Assembly (NCBI GenBank): GCA_030683995.1
Contig: JAUXPH010000015.1
Coordinates: 208,416 to 272,415 of the forward strand
DNA: 64,000 nt
Reading direction: 5' to 3'
Origin: Lutibacter sp.
Lineage (GTDB): Bacteria > Bacteroidota > Bacteroidia > Flavobacteriales > Flavobacteriaceae
This document shows, piece after piece, positions 43,810-53,014 of the stretch (position 1 is its first letter; the number at the start of each line of letters is the position of its first letter). The notes under the pieces are model-generated. The model had not been told where the DNA came from, did not search any database, and worked only from the letters and a program-made list of their open reading frames with translations. The position numbers and the translations under genes are program-made.

Positions 43810-45113
43810 AACATTCCCAATTTCATGATGACAACAATCATTATTGACAGAACAACATTCAATACCATAAACATTGGATTAATTTTTTGTTTTGCTTTAC
43901 GCAAAAACAAAAATAAAGTTATTGCGTGCAAAGATGCTATTAATAATCTAAAAATAAGCATTGTCTGTAAATCGAATAAATACAATAAAAAGGCAGAAAT
44001 AAGAACGGAAAATATACCAAAATAAGTAAAAATGGAAGCAACCAACTTTGAGTTTCCTTTTTTTAAGAAATATTTTTCTAAAATCTCCCTTACCCTATTA
44101 TTTACAAATGTGCCTATTAATAGGATGCTTATTGGAAAAGAATTTTCATACGCTTCCGTTAATAGATACTTTATTATATAAGGTTTTAAAAAAAACATTG
44201 TCATCATAATTACTATTAGCACCAATAACATCATGCCAATTAATTTTTCTTTTTCACGCATCAAAATATCGTCAGAATAGTTCTCAAAGGCACGAACGCC
44301 CCAAACAGTAAACAATCCTGATAAACCAACTGTCAGTAAACCAATGATTCTTTGCGCCATCCCTAAATAACCTATTTGAACCATATTATCAGGGCTAAAG
44401 TACGCCAATAATAATCTGTCTGAGGATTGATATAACAAGCCAACCATCCCTAAAAAAAACAATGGAAGGCTGTATTTTTTAATAGACATAATCAAATCTA
44501 AATGCAATGAATTCTCTTGATAATTAGAAAAAAGCAACGATTTGTGGTATTTTATATTAACCAAAAACAAATACAGACTAGATACCAGCAACCCTAAACT
44601 TAATGCTATTAATTTATCAGTCATTATTAATACCAATAAGAGTGTAAAGGAATACCTGACGATGGTGCTAATGGTAGAGGTAACAGAATATTTTTGAAAA
44701 TCATTTGTATTTAAAAAATGATTTTGAGGCAAAAAAGAGATATTTTCTAAAAAAAGTGATATGGAATACAAAACTACAATCAGAATGGGAATGCTCATTT
44801 TTGAAGCACCAAACAGACTAAATAAAACAAAGAAAATCAATACCAAAATACTGGCACGAATCCATATTTTATGTTGCATGAATTTTATTACATTTTCATC
44901 CTCATTTTCTTTATAAAATTTGGTGCTGCTATTGGTGAGCCCCATAGAAATGAACTGATTTACGAATGGACCATAGGCTAACAATAAATCCAATTTCCCT
45001 AATTGTTCAGGAGCTACATTCCTAGCAATAATAGGCACTACCAAAAAGCCAAAAACCAGTTTTATGACATTTGAGAACGTTATCCATAACGAATCTTTGT
45101 CTAGAAATTTCAT
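43806..45113 (-). CDS. Wzx-type oligosaccharide flippase (MOP superfamily)
   Basis: 435 aa with about 12-14 membrane segments. The N-terminus SLWITFSNVIKLVFGFLVVPIIARNVAPEQLG is the classical Wzx start; SSDRLLLAYFSPDNMVQIGYL is a conserved mid-protein block. Translocates the undecaprenyl-linked repeat unit across the inner membrane. A 62-nt gap separates it from the upstream glycosyltransferase gene. Confidence 0.9.
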   Translation of the reverse strand: MKFLDKDSLWITFSNVIKLVFGFLVVPIIARNVAPEQLGKLDLLLAYGPFVNQFISMGLTNSSTKFYKENEDENVIKFMQHKIWIRASILVLIFFVLFSLFGASKMSIPILIVVLYSISLFLENISFLPQNHFLNTNDFQKYSVTSTISTIVRYSFTLLLVLIMTDKLIALSLGLLVSSLYLFLVNIKYHKSLLFSNYQENSLHLDLIMSIKKYSLPLFFLGMVGLLYQSSDRLLLAYFSPDNMVQIGYLGMAQRIIGLLTVGLSGLFTVWGVRAFENYSDDILMREKEKLIGMMLLVLIVIMMTMFFLKPYIIKYLLTEAYENSFPISILLIGTFVNNRVREILEKYFLKKGNSKLVASIFTYFGIFSVLISAFLLYLFDLQTMLIFRLLIASLHAITLFLFLRKAKQKINPMFMVLNVVLSIMIVVIMKLGML

Positions 45114-45175
45114 TTAGTGATAAGAATTAAAAAAGACAGGCTGTTTTATGATGGAATTATTTTGTTAAACAATAA

Positions 45176-46243
45176 TTAATTTTTATCATATAATTGTACT
45201 ATGACCTCTTCCCAATCTTTTACCCTTATCTTCCAGTCAAAAGACTGTGCTAATTTGATTGCTTCTTGTGATACGGCATTAAGCTTATGAGTATTATTTT
45301 TTAGATCGTTTATTATTGAAATCATATCATCAACACTTTTAACTACCCATCCATTCACCTCGTTTGTTATCCATTCCTGTGCACCATAATCATCATATAC
45401 AATGGAAGGCACTCCAGCTGCCGCGGTTTCTAAAGTTACTTTAGGAAATCCTTCTGATCGTGATGGTAAAATGTGAAGATCTGTTTCTTTTAATATTGCT
45501 TTTAATTGATCTGAGGTGACTAATCCTTTATAAATAACATTATTTAACTTTAGATGGCTTATTTCGGAATCTACGTCAATTTTACCATTTCCACTTCCAG
45601 CAAGGTAAAATGTAATTTCAGGGAAGTTACTGGCCAATTCTAAATAGTCATAAACTCCTTTTCTAACTAAATCATTCCCAATCATCAAAACTTTACTTAA
45701 TGATCTTTCTGATGATTTAATTTTAAAAAGCCCTGAATCGACTCCTAGATAAAGAATTTCATCATCTGTATTAAGTCCAATTTTTTCATAATTATAGTTT
45801 TTCATATAATTAGTTATACTATACTGCTTATCAAAATAAGAACGTGATTTAATATAGTTATGCAAAGTGTCAAGATTAATTAGCGCATTTTTCATAGCTA
45901 TCTCATCAATAATTCCTTCAACTGTAGAAAAACTTTTCTTTCTAAATACTTTCAATAAAAATCTATTCCATTTCCATACCTCTCCTTTGGGCAAATAGGC
46001 CACGTCGCAATACCAAATACCCCATAAAAAACCTAAATATATCGATATTCTTGCCGGTTTGAAACAATGAAATAGGTTTAGATTTTTTTGCTTTTCAGGT
46101 AATTCTAATTTTCCACCTTCAAGAGTTAAAGAATAAACCTGAAATATTTCAGAATTCAAATATTTTGCTAATGCACGACAATTTAAATTTTGGGCATTGG
46201 TATAGTTAATAAATCCCCCTAAAAAAACTTTAATTTTTGCCAT
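45176..46243 (-). CDS. Glycosyltransferase family 4
   Basis: 355 aa. Motifs: VLMIGNDLVRKGVYDYLELA, FYLAGSGNGKIDV and LPSRSEGFPKVTLETAAAGVPSIVYD. Overlaps the upstream gene by 14 nt. Substrate not deducible. Confidence 0.88.
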   Translation of the reverse strand: MAKIKVFLGGFINYTNAQNLNCRALAKYLNSEIFQVYSLTLEGGKLELPEKQKNLNLFHCFKPARISIYLGFLWGIWYCDVAYLPKGEVWKWNRFLLKVFRKKSFSTVEGIIDEIAMKNALINLDTLHNYIKSRSYFDKQYSITNYMKNYNYEKIGLNTDDEILYLGVDSGLFKIKSSERSLSKVLMIGNDLVRKGVYDYLELASNFPEITFYLAGSGNGKIDVDSEISHLKLNNVIYKGLVTSDQLKAILKETDLHILPSRSEGFPKVTLETAAAGVPSIVYDDYGAQEWITNEVNGWVVKSVDDMISIINDLKNNTHKLNAVSQEAIKLAQSFDWKIRVKDWEEVIVQLYDKN

Positions 46244-47375
46244 GATGAATCAAATCGATTATTGCGATTTCATTTAAAGGTTCATAATAATTTAATGCCC
46301 ATTTTTTTACTCTTAGACAAAATTCAAAATATTTTTGATTTTTAGTATTGTAAATAAGAATTATATCTTCTAATTCCAAGTTTTCATTTGGGTAATTAAA
46401 TTCTTCCAAAAATATTTTATTTCCTATTGCATTGGGAATAATATAAGTAGGTATTCCAGCAAGTGCAAATTCAAAAATACTGGTTGACGATTGCGTAATA
46501 TGAAGCATAGTATTTTCTGTAAGTTTTTCAATGGTATCATTTGTAAATTTTACAAATGGATACGATTTCAGGATATCACTTAAATCAATAGCATTATTAA
46601 ATCTAGGATGCGATTTTAAAAGTAATTGTAAGCCATTTGATACAAATGAGTTTTGTGTTTTTACTAAAAAGGACTTCAACTTGTTCTTTTCTTCAAGTAA
46701 TTCATTTTCATTTAGGTCAGCGGTTAGTTGTAAAGTGTATAAAACATTATTTTTAACAATTGAACTGTCACTGCTATTTAAGATTACTTCTGAATTTCCT
46801 GTCACTACTACTTTAGCATCTTCATTTAATTTCAAAAAAGGATTGTTTTTATAGAAAATTTCTTTAAAACCATTTCCATTGACAAGAAACCGAATTCTAT
46901 TGTTGCGCAAGTTATTGTTTAACTCTCCCTTTTGATTAAAGTAACCCCAATGCCAACTATAAATAATCCCATGTTGTAAGTCATACACTTTTGAGTTGGC
47001 ATTAAGACCCAGAAGTACATTAATCATTGAATTGGAAATAGTAATATAACAATTGGCTTTAAAAAAATTCATTGAAATAACTGAAACTATTTTTCCAATA
47101 AATTCGTCACGTTGCTCCATTGCTGTAAATAAAAATAAAGGGAGCATTTTTCTTAGAAGAATAATGATATAAAACCAAAAATCGAATTGAAACGCTTTTT
47201 TGCTTCTAGTAACAGAAGTATTCCTGTCTGGTTCTTCAATTACAAGATATTTTAGATGGTGCTTTTCACACATTTTAATAAAGGGATCAAAAAAAGGATT
47301 TGTTCCTTTTTCGCTCCTATTAAAATGTTGTGGGTAATAAAAAACAACATCGTAAGGTTTTTTAAAAAAAAGCAT
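46230..47375 (-). CDS. Unassigned GT-B-like protein next to pseI (candidate nonulosonate transferase)
   Basis: 381 aa, no family recognised with certainty. Contains VYDLQHGIIYSWHWGYF near 140-156, a D-x-Q-H-G motif of the kind found in some capsule GT-B proteins, a middle strand-rich linker (VVVTGNSEVIL) and a late LLLKSHPRF block plus ITQSSTSIFEFALAGIPTYI. The HP and S/T-S motifs resemble those of CMP-nonulosonate glycosyltransferases. Position directly after pseI supports transfer of the Pse-like sugar. This is inference. Confidence 0.55.
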   Translation of the reverse strand: MLFFKKPYDVVFYYPQHFNRSEKGTNPFFDPFIKMCEKHHLKYLVIEEPDRNTSVTRSKKAFQFDFWFYIIILLRKMLPLFLFTAMEQRDEFIGKIVSVISMNFFKANCYITISNSMINVLLGLNANSKVYDLQHGIIYSWHWGYFNQKGELNNNLRNNRIRFLVNGNGFKEIFYKNNPFLKLNEDAKVVVTGNSEVILNSSDSSIVKNNVLYTLQLTADLNENELLEEKNKLKSFLVKTQNSFVSNGLQLLLKSHPRFNNAIDLSDILKSYPFVKFTNDTIEKLTENTMLHITQSSTSIFEFALAGIPTYIIPNAIGNKIFLEEFNYPNENLELEDIILIYNTKNQKYFEFCLRVKKWALNYYEPLNEIAIIDLIHHGKN

Positions 47376-47401
47376 TTTTTATTATTTTATAAATGATTTT
47401 T

Positions 47402-48457
47402 TTAATTGATTTCTATCAAATCAAAACTAAATCGAGTACCTTTTTCGATATCTTTTTTTGCCATTTTTCCAATACAATCATTAAAATACTTAGGATGCAA
47501 CCCAAATCCCGGCCTTATAGACATTACATTCTTTTCGGTAATAACTTCCCCAGCTTTAATATCTTTCACTACATATAATGAGCGAGAAAAATCCCTACCC
47601 TTCACTTGTTTATCCGTCAAAGTATAGTTCAAAACACCAATTGCTTTTTCAGCTTCGCGTACTGCCTTTACCATTTCGGTAAATTCCTTTTCATCCATAG
47701 AAAACGAAGCATCGGGGCCACCAACGGAATGGTCTAAAATAAAATGTTTTTCAATTATTTTTGCGCCAAAACAGGTTGCAACTACAGGTACCGTGCTACC
47801 TATTGTATGATCTGATAAACCGGTAACCACATTAAAGCGCTCGGCCAAATCTTTTACCATAGACATATTGGCTTCTTCTATTGGCGCCGGGTAACTAGAG
47901 GTACATTTTAATAAGGCAATATAATTATTCCCCATTCTCCTGCAAGCATCTAATGCCAATTCAATATCTTCAATCTCTGCAATCCCTGTAGAGATAATAA
48001 TCGGTTTCCCTTTAGATGCCACGTACTCAATTAATGGGATATCAGTAATTTCAAAAGAAGCGATTTTATAAGCGGGTACACTAAGGTTTTCTAAAAAATC
48101 AACAGCTGTTTTGTCAAAAGGCGAGGAAAAACATATTAATCCTTCTTCTTTAGCTACACTCATTAATTCTTCATGCCATTCCCAAGGGGTGTGGGCAGTT
48201 TTATATAAATCATGCAAATATTGACCATCCCAAAGTGTGCCTTGACTAATTTTAAAATCTTCTTTTTTGGAATCAAGAGTAATAGTATCTGCAGTAAATG
48301 TTTGCAATTTTATACAATCAGCTCCTGCTCGTTTTGCAGCTCTAACGGTTTCAATAGCCGTTTTAATACTCCCATTATGATTTGCGGATAATTCAGCAAT
48401 AATGAAGACTGGTGAGTTTTGGGCTATTATATGATGGCCTATTTTTATATTTTTCAT
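47402..48457 (-). CDS. pseI: Pseudaminic acid synthase (NeuB family)
   Basis: 351 aa. PEP-condensing NeuB domain: FIIAELSANHNGSIKTAIE, LWDGQYLHDLYKTAHTPWEWH, GLSDHTIGSTVPVVA and KHFILDHSVGGPDASFSMD. The C-terminal SAF/antifreeze-like domain starts near 285 (GRDFSRSLYVVKDIKAGEVI). The LWDGxxLxxLYxxAxTPWEW stretch favours PseI over NeuB or LegI. Substrate would be 2,4-diacetamido-2,4,6-trideoxy-L-altrose. Confidence 0.9.
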   Translation of the reverse strand: MKNIKIGHHIIAQNSPVFIIAELSANHNGSIKTAIETVRAAKRAGADCIKLQTFTADTITLDSKKEDFKISQGTLWDGQYLHDLYKTAHTPWEWHEELMSVAKEEGLICFSSPFDKTAVDFLENLSVPAYKIASFEITDIPLIEYVASKGKPIIISTGIAEIEDIELALDACRRMGNNYIALLKCTSSYPAPIEEANMSMVKDLAERFNVVTGLSDHTIGSTVPVVATCFGAKIIEKHFILDHSVGGPDASFSMDEKEFTEMVKAVREAEKAIGVLNYTLTDKQVKGRDFSRSLYVVKDIKAGEVITEKNVMSIRPGFGLHPKYFNDCIGKMAKKDIEKGTRFSFDLIEIN

Positions 48458-48467
48458 TTTTAATGTT

Positions 48468-49418
48468 TTATTTTATATACTCTTCAAAACCTTTATAGAA
48501 TTTTCTGCCAATGGCATTTTCTTTATAATTAGACAATTCGTATCCTAATTTATCTTCAATTGACCATAATAAATCTTCAAAACCAAAAATGTGTCTGTAC
48601 AATACTGTACTAGAAAATCTAGGATTTATTTCAAAAACTTTGGGCAAATTTTCTGTTATTCTTAATTGTACATTGATGCTTCCAACTAAATCTAACTTAA
48701 CTGCCAATTTTTCTAAAAGAGCTTTTATATCATTGTTTTCAATCACTTCACCATAACCACTATAGCCACCTGTAAGTTCTCTTTTAAAAATTTGAGATCT
48801 TATTTCGCCTTCACAACTCCTAAACAAACCACAAGTGAATTCCCCATTTTTATCAGTTATAAACTCTTGAACTACGTAATTTTCAATATCGTTTCTGGTA
48901 TAAAATAAAAACTCTTCCATAGTATTAATCATATGAATGTCTTTACTCCCTGAACCTGTTTTAGATTTTAGAATAACGGGAAATGACTCTATACTTATTA
49001 ATTCTTTCGCTAAAAATGTTTCTGGAAAAGGCAGATTTTCGTTTTTTAAAAACTCGGCAGTTTTAAATTTATCAAAACCTATTTCTAATGCCAAAGATGA
49101 AGCTGTTATCATTTTTGCCCTGCCAATTGTATCCAAAATATTTTGGGCTGAAAAAAACCTCAACTCAGGCTCCGCAATTGGAATGATAATATCAATGGCA
49201 TGCTCTTCTATAAATAATTCTAATCTTTTTAAATAATCTGGGTGTGTGAAACGTAAACCTACTGAAAAATTAGGATAAATAAATTGTGCGGCATTTTTAT
49301 CTGAGATATCGATTCCGAATAAGTTTTTTGTATAGCTCGATTTTAATAATATTTTACCAATACTTTGTCCGATATCACCTCCGCAACCAGTAACTAATAT
49401 ATTCAATGCTTTTTTCAT
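48468..49418 (-). CDS. ATP-grasp domain protein in the nonulosonate cluster
   Basis: 316 aa. N-terminal Rossmann-like LVTGCGGDIGQSIGKILL, then a carbamoyl-phosphate-synthase-like ATP-grasp: FPVILKSKTGSGSKDIHMIN, VVQEFITDKNGEFTCG and VFEINPRFSS. Such enzymes form amide or thioester-type bonds with ATP. Between pseI and the phosphoesterase it may attach an amino acid or acyl group to the Pse-like sugar; the real substrate is unknown. Confidence 0.85.
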   Translation of the reverse strand: MKKALNILVTGCGGDIGQSIGKILLKSSYTKNLFGIDISDKNAAQFIYPNFSVGLRFTHPDYLKRLELFIEEHAIDIIIPIAEPELRFFSAQNILDTIGRAKMITASSLALEIGFDKFKTAEFLKNENLPFPETFLAKELISIESFPVILKSKTGSGSKDIHMINTMEEFLFYTRNDIENYVVQEFITDKNGEFTCGLFRSCEGEIRSQIFKRELTGGYSGYGEVIENNDIKALLEKLAVKLDLVGSINVQLRITENLPKVFEINPRFSSTVLYRHIFGFEDLLWSIEDKLGYELSNYKENAIGRKFYKGFEEYIK

Positions 49419-49428
49419 GTTCTAAAAA

Positions 49429-50127
49429 TCAATTTCTTTTTAAAATTTCTGTTAAGTACTTTATTTCAGGATCCTTTTCTTCAATTTCGTTTACTAGCTT
49501 TTCAACATTATAATCTGTTGATACAAATTGAAAACATTTGTTTAAGGTATTAATAATACACCAAGATGCTTTTCCTCCTGTTTGTCTTGATTGCCCAACT
49601 GATCCAGGATTTATTAAAATGCTATTTGTGTTTTTAATTGCAAAAGCGTAATGTGAATGCCCTACTAATACGAAATCGTGTTCTTTTGAATCACACTTTA
49701 GTATGGTTTCATTTTCACAATCTGGATAAATATAATAGTCATTTGACCAGGGGCTGCCATGACTCATCAAAAAAGAGACTCCATCAAATTGTACAGATTT
49801 TGTTTCTGGTAAATCTTTCAAAAACTCCAACTGTCTCATTGTCAGCTTATTTATAGCTTCCTGATGACCACTCCCATATTTTAAACGAATTGCCTCTTTC
49901 AATGATGGTGTGTCTATTAAATTTTCAAGTATTTTTTCATGATTCCCTTTGATAATATCAAAACTCCATTCTGAAAGTAGTTTCAATATTTTATCCGGAT
50001 GATAATAATACCCGACAATATCTCCAAGTAATAATATGTGTGCTACTTTTTTTTTCTTAGCGATTTTTAAAACCGCTACTAATGCATCGTAATTACCATG
50101 AATATCCGAGATAATCGCTATTTTCAT
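49429..50127 (-). CDS. Calcineurin-like metallophosphoesterase (YfcE/MJ0936 type)
   Basis: 232 aa with all metal motifs: IISDIHGNYDALVA, LLGDIVGYYYHPD, IKGNHEKIL, LVGHSHYAF and LINPGSVGQSRQ. This subfamily hydrolyses phosphodiesters or pyrophosphates of small molecules. In the Pse-type cluster, where no PseG hydrolase is seen, it is a candidate for releasing the sugar from UDP or for a phosphatase step. Overlaps the SDR gene by 4 nt. Confidence 0.88.
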   Translation of the reverse strand: MKIAIISDIHGNYDALVAVLKIAKKKKVAHILLLGDIVGYYYHPDKILKLLSEWSFDIIKGNHEKILENLIDTPSLKEAIRLKYGSGHQEAINKLTMRQLEFLKDLPETKSVQFDGVSFLMSHGSPWSNDYYIYPDCENETILKCDSKEHDFVLVGHSHYAFAIKNTNSILINPGSVGQSRQTGGKASWCIINTLNKCFQFVSTDYNVEKLVNEIEEKDPEIKYLTEILKRN

Positions 50128-50789
50128 AAAATCGTTTTTAATATTTCTAAGGCAACATCCTTTGGCAATTTTAGTTTTCCTTCTTCATGTAAATTCTTAA
50201 AATTTGAAGCATCCGGAAAATCAGTTTCTCTGATGCCTTTTTGCATATTAGTATCCATAACTCCAGGGTCAATATTGAAAAACTTATGTTGTTCATATTC
50301 ACTTTCAGCTACATTATAAAACATATTAATAAATGCTTTTGATGCACAATATAGCGACCAATTACTAATCGCCCGATTGGCTGCCCCAGAACTAATATTA
50401 ACGAAAGACAATTTATGATCGTTAAAATGGCTAAGGAGGTATTTGGTAATCATCATGGTTGATTTTATATTAACCGAAATCATCTTATCTATAGCGTCTT
50501 CATCCAAATGCTCTATTTTGGTAATAGGTTCTATAATACTTGCATTATTTATAAAGTAAATTTCTTCATTAGAAATCAGATCGTTTAGTAAACATAATTT
50601 TTTTCCTAAAGTGTTCTCTGCCAAATCGGTCTTTAAAAAATAAAAGTATGCCGGTGCAAAGGTTTTTTGTTCTTCACTTTGACTTCTTGAAATTGAAATA
50701 ACAAAATGATTTTCGTTTTTAATTAAAACATCTACAAACGCTTTTCCTAAACCTCTATTAGCTCCTGTTATGATAAATACTTTTTGCAT
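50124..50789 (-). CDS. Short-chain dehydrogenase/reductase (sepiapterin-reductase-like)
   Basis: 221 aa. Cofactor motif ITGANRGLGKAF, NNAS in place of NNAG, and the catalytic YCASK (YxxxK) near 149. Likely NADP-dependent keto-reductase on a sugar in the nonulosonate branch; the exact substrate is open. Confidence 0.85.
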   Translation of the reverse strand: MQKVFIITGANRGLGKAFVDVLIKNENHFVISISRSQSEEQKTFAPAYFYFLKTDLAENTLGKKLCLLNDLISNEEIYFINNASIIEPITKIEHLDEDAIDKMISVNIKSTMMITKYLLSHFNDHKLSFVNISSGAANRAISNWSLYCASKAFINMFYNVAESEYEQHKFFNIDPGVMDTNMQKGIRETDFPDASNFKNLHEEGKLKLPKDVALEILKTIL

Positions 50790-50793
50790 TGTT

Positions 50794-51360
50794 TTAAAGC
50801 TTATCTTTTACGTTAAACTTAGCATGTATAATAATATCTTTAAATTCTTCATTAAAAAGAATGTGATTTTTTAAGGTTGATTCTTTAACAAAACCTGCAT
50901 TTTCAATGGGCTCATATAAATGTGGACGAAGGTCAAAAGCAAACGTAAAAATCTTGTGGAGCTTTAATTCTTTAAAGGCTACTTGCTCAATTAGCCCTAA
51001 AAAAACACTCCAATACTTTGAAAAATTTTCTTTCTCTAATTTGGTATCCATAATAAAGGATATTTCGGCATTTTTATCTATCCAATTAACATGAACCAAT
51101 CCGCCATAACCTATACAATAACCATTTTCTAAAAAAGAAAATAAAATTTGGTATGGTTGGGCTGTATCAAATAGTTTTGAAACTACATTGGTGAAATAAT
51201 TATCTTGATCTTTAACTGTCAAAGGTTGCTTTTGTCGTAAATGATACAGCTGTTCATTGCGCCAATTCATAATCGCAAAACGGTCTTCAAAACGAATGGG
51301 AACAATGGAAAAATTTCCATTTGAAAATTCCTGTTTTTTTAAAGCTTTGTAACAATTCAT
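50794..51360 (-). CDS. GNAT N-acetyltransferase (PseH-like)
   Basis: 188 aa RimJ-type GNAT: IVPIRFEDRFAIMNWRNEQLYHLRQ at the N-terminus and the acetyl-CoA-binding C-terminal part (FAFDLRPHLYEPIENAGFVKEST). In a PseC-PseI cluster it most plausibly N-acetylates the 4-amino sugar made by PseC. 4-nt gap to the downstream SDR gene. Confidence 0.78.
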   Translation of the reverse strand: MNCYKALKKQEFSNGNFSIVPIRFEDRFAIMNWRNEQLYHLRQKQPLTVKDQDNYFTNVVSKLFDTAQPYQILFSFLENGYCIGYGGLVHVNWIDKNAEISFIMDTKLEKENFSKYWSVFLGLIEQVAFKELKLHKIFTFAFDLRPHLYEPIENAGFVKESTLKNHILFNEEFKDIIIHAKFNVKDKL

Positions 51361-51402
51361 ATTTCAATTCTGTTAAATTTCCAGTCGATTTCAATATTCA
51401 CT

Positions 51403-52248
51403 CTATTCAGCAAACCCTTTTAAAACTTCTGCCGTATAATTAAAATCAAATTGTTTTAATAATACCATTGCTTCCTTTATTTCATCATTACAATTTGCAA
51501 ACTGTTTCTTTTGAATGTTTGATGCATTGGTTTCAAAGAGCCAAGGGTATTTTTTGAAAATTTCTTCAATTATTTTAATTCCCTTTAAATCGTTTGTGGT
51601 ATCACATAATGTCAAAATTGTCGCCAATAAGGAATAGTCCGAAGCATAATCTATGGTTAGACGCAATTCTTTTAACTTTGGATTTATTACCGGGGAGAAT
51701 ATACCTGTTTTATACCTTCCACTATTTTTTACAAAAAGTGTCACGTGTTCTTTATCAGCATCAGAAATTAGATGGTTTTCAATATCTAGCAAGGCTTCTG
51801 GTGAAATTACTTCAAAGTTCATCCCTACAGGCAAGCCTTCAGTTCTTGTATAGTCGTTTTTGTCTGTAAAATGCAACGCTATTGTTTCATCCAAAATGGC
51901 AAGATCAACAATTGGATTGTCTGCTGTTAACCGAACAATACAATCATACTTATTTTGTTTAGCAATAGCTACAAACCTACTTAAAACATTTTCTTCCTCA
52001 CCTCTGAAATAGTCAATATTATTTGAGATGCAAAAGGAAGCCAATACATCATTTTCTGGATTAGAAGAAGTTGCAATAATAATTTTACTTTTATATATTG
52101 AATTTTTTAATTCATCAATAATCCAAGACATAAGTGGTTTGCCATTCCCCAAAGGAATTGGCAATAATATTTTACCCGGTAGCCGGGTAGATTTCATTCT
52201 TGCCTGAATAATAAATGCAACTTTTTTATTTAATAGTCCAACCTCCAT
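51403..52248 (-). CDS. SpsF-type cytidylyltransferase
   Basis: About 281 aa from ATG 52248, overlapping the upstream SDR gene by 23 nt; the track's TTG start is less likely. Motifs QARMKSTRLPGKILLPI, IIATSSNPEND and RLTADNPIVDLAI define the SpsF family of CMP-sugar synthetases. It would activate the nonulosonic acid with CTP in place of a classical PseF. About 60 extra residues at the C-terminus have no recognised domain. Confidence 0.85.
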   Translation of the reverse strand: MEVGLLNKKVAFIIQARMKSTRLPGKILLPIPLGNGKPLMSWIIDELKNSIYKSKIIIATSSNPENDVLASFCISNNIDYFRGEEENVLSRFVAIAKQNKYDCIVRLTADNPIVDLAILDETIALHFTDKNDYTRTEGLPVGMNFEVISPEALLDIENHLISDADKEHVTLFVKNSGRYKTGIFSPVINPKLKELRLTIDYASDYSLLATILTLCDTTNDLKGIKIIEEIFKKYPWLFETNASNIQKKQFANCNDEIKEAMVLLKQFDFNYTAEVLKGFAE

Positions 52249-53011
52249 CGACAATTATATTTTGTCCAGTTATAAAATTAGAAGCATCGGAAGCTAAAAA
52301 AATAAAAGCACCTGCCAAATCCTCAGGTTTCCCAATACGATTTAAACAAGTATTACTTTCCAATGCTTTTACAAATCCCGAAGTTTCTTGTATAAGGTCT
52401 GAAGGAAACGGACCGGGAGTGACAGTGTTAACTTTCACACCATATTGTCCCAAATAGGATGCATAATATTTTGTCAATTGAATTACTCCTGCTTTCGCAG
52501 CGCCATAATGTGGCGGGTTTAAAAACTGAGGAAAATCATCGTAAATTTCAAATTGTGGAGCAACCACACCATACATAGAGGAAACATTGATTATTTTTCC
52601 TTGCTGTGCCTTTTTATAAAAAGGTATAATTGCTTTAATACTTCTAAAAACACTACTCAAGGTACCATCAATGCAATAATTCCATTCATCATCCGTCATT
52701 GTTTCCGGAGATTGCCCTTTGCTATAAAAGGCATTGTTAATCAATACATCTATTCGGCCTTCTTTGTCAAAAACGTCTTGAAAAGCAATATTTAAATTTT
52801 CAGAAAGAGAAATATCACAATTAACAAAATGCAATTTCGATTTGTCAACATCCATAGCTTTAAAAGTTTTGGAAAACTTAGCTTCATCCCTTCCCAGAAT
52901 ATATAGTGAAGCCTGATGGTAAAGCAAACTTTCGGCAATGGCTTTCCCCAAATGACCATAACCACCTGTGAGAAGGACAACCTTATTTTTTAAATCAAAT
53001 GTATGTACCAT
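52226..53011 (-). CDS. Short-chain dehydrogenase/reductase (PtmA-like)
   Basis: 261 aa classical SDR: LLTGGYGHLGKAIAESL, INNAFYSKG, NVSSMYGVVAPQ, HYGAAKAGVIQLT (YxxxK) and DGGWTIK at the end. SDRs like this (PtmA) occur in nonulosonate/flagellin-glycan clusters. Its position between AKR and cytidylyltransferase fits a modification of the Pse-like sugar. Confidence 0.85.
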   Translation of the reverse strand: MVHTFDLKNKVVLLTGGYGHLGKAIAESLLYHQASLYILGRDEAKFSKTFKAMDVDKSKLHFVNCDISLSENLNIAFQDVFDKEGRIDVLINNAFYSKGQSPETMTDDEWNYCIDGTLSSVFRSIKAIIPFYKKAQQGKIINVSSMYGVVAPQFEIYDDFPQFLNPPHYGAAKAGVIQLTKYYASYLGQYGVKVNTVTPGPFPSDLIQETSGFVKALESNTCLNRIGKPEDLAGAFIFLASDASNFITGQNIIVDGGWTIK

Positions 53012-53014
53012 AAA

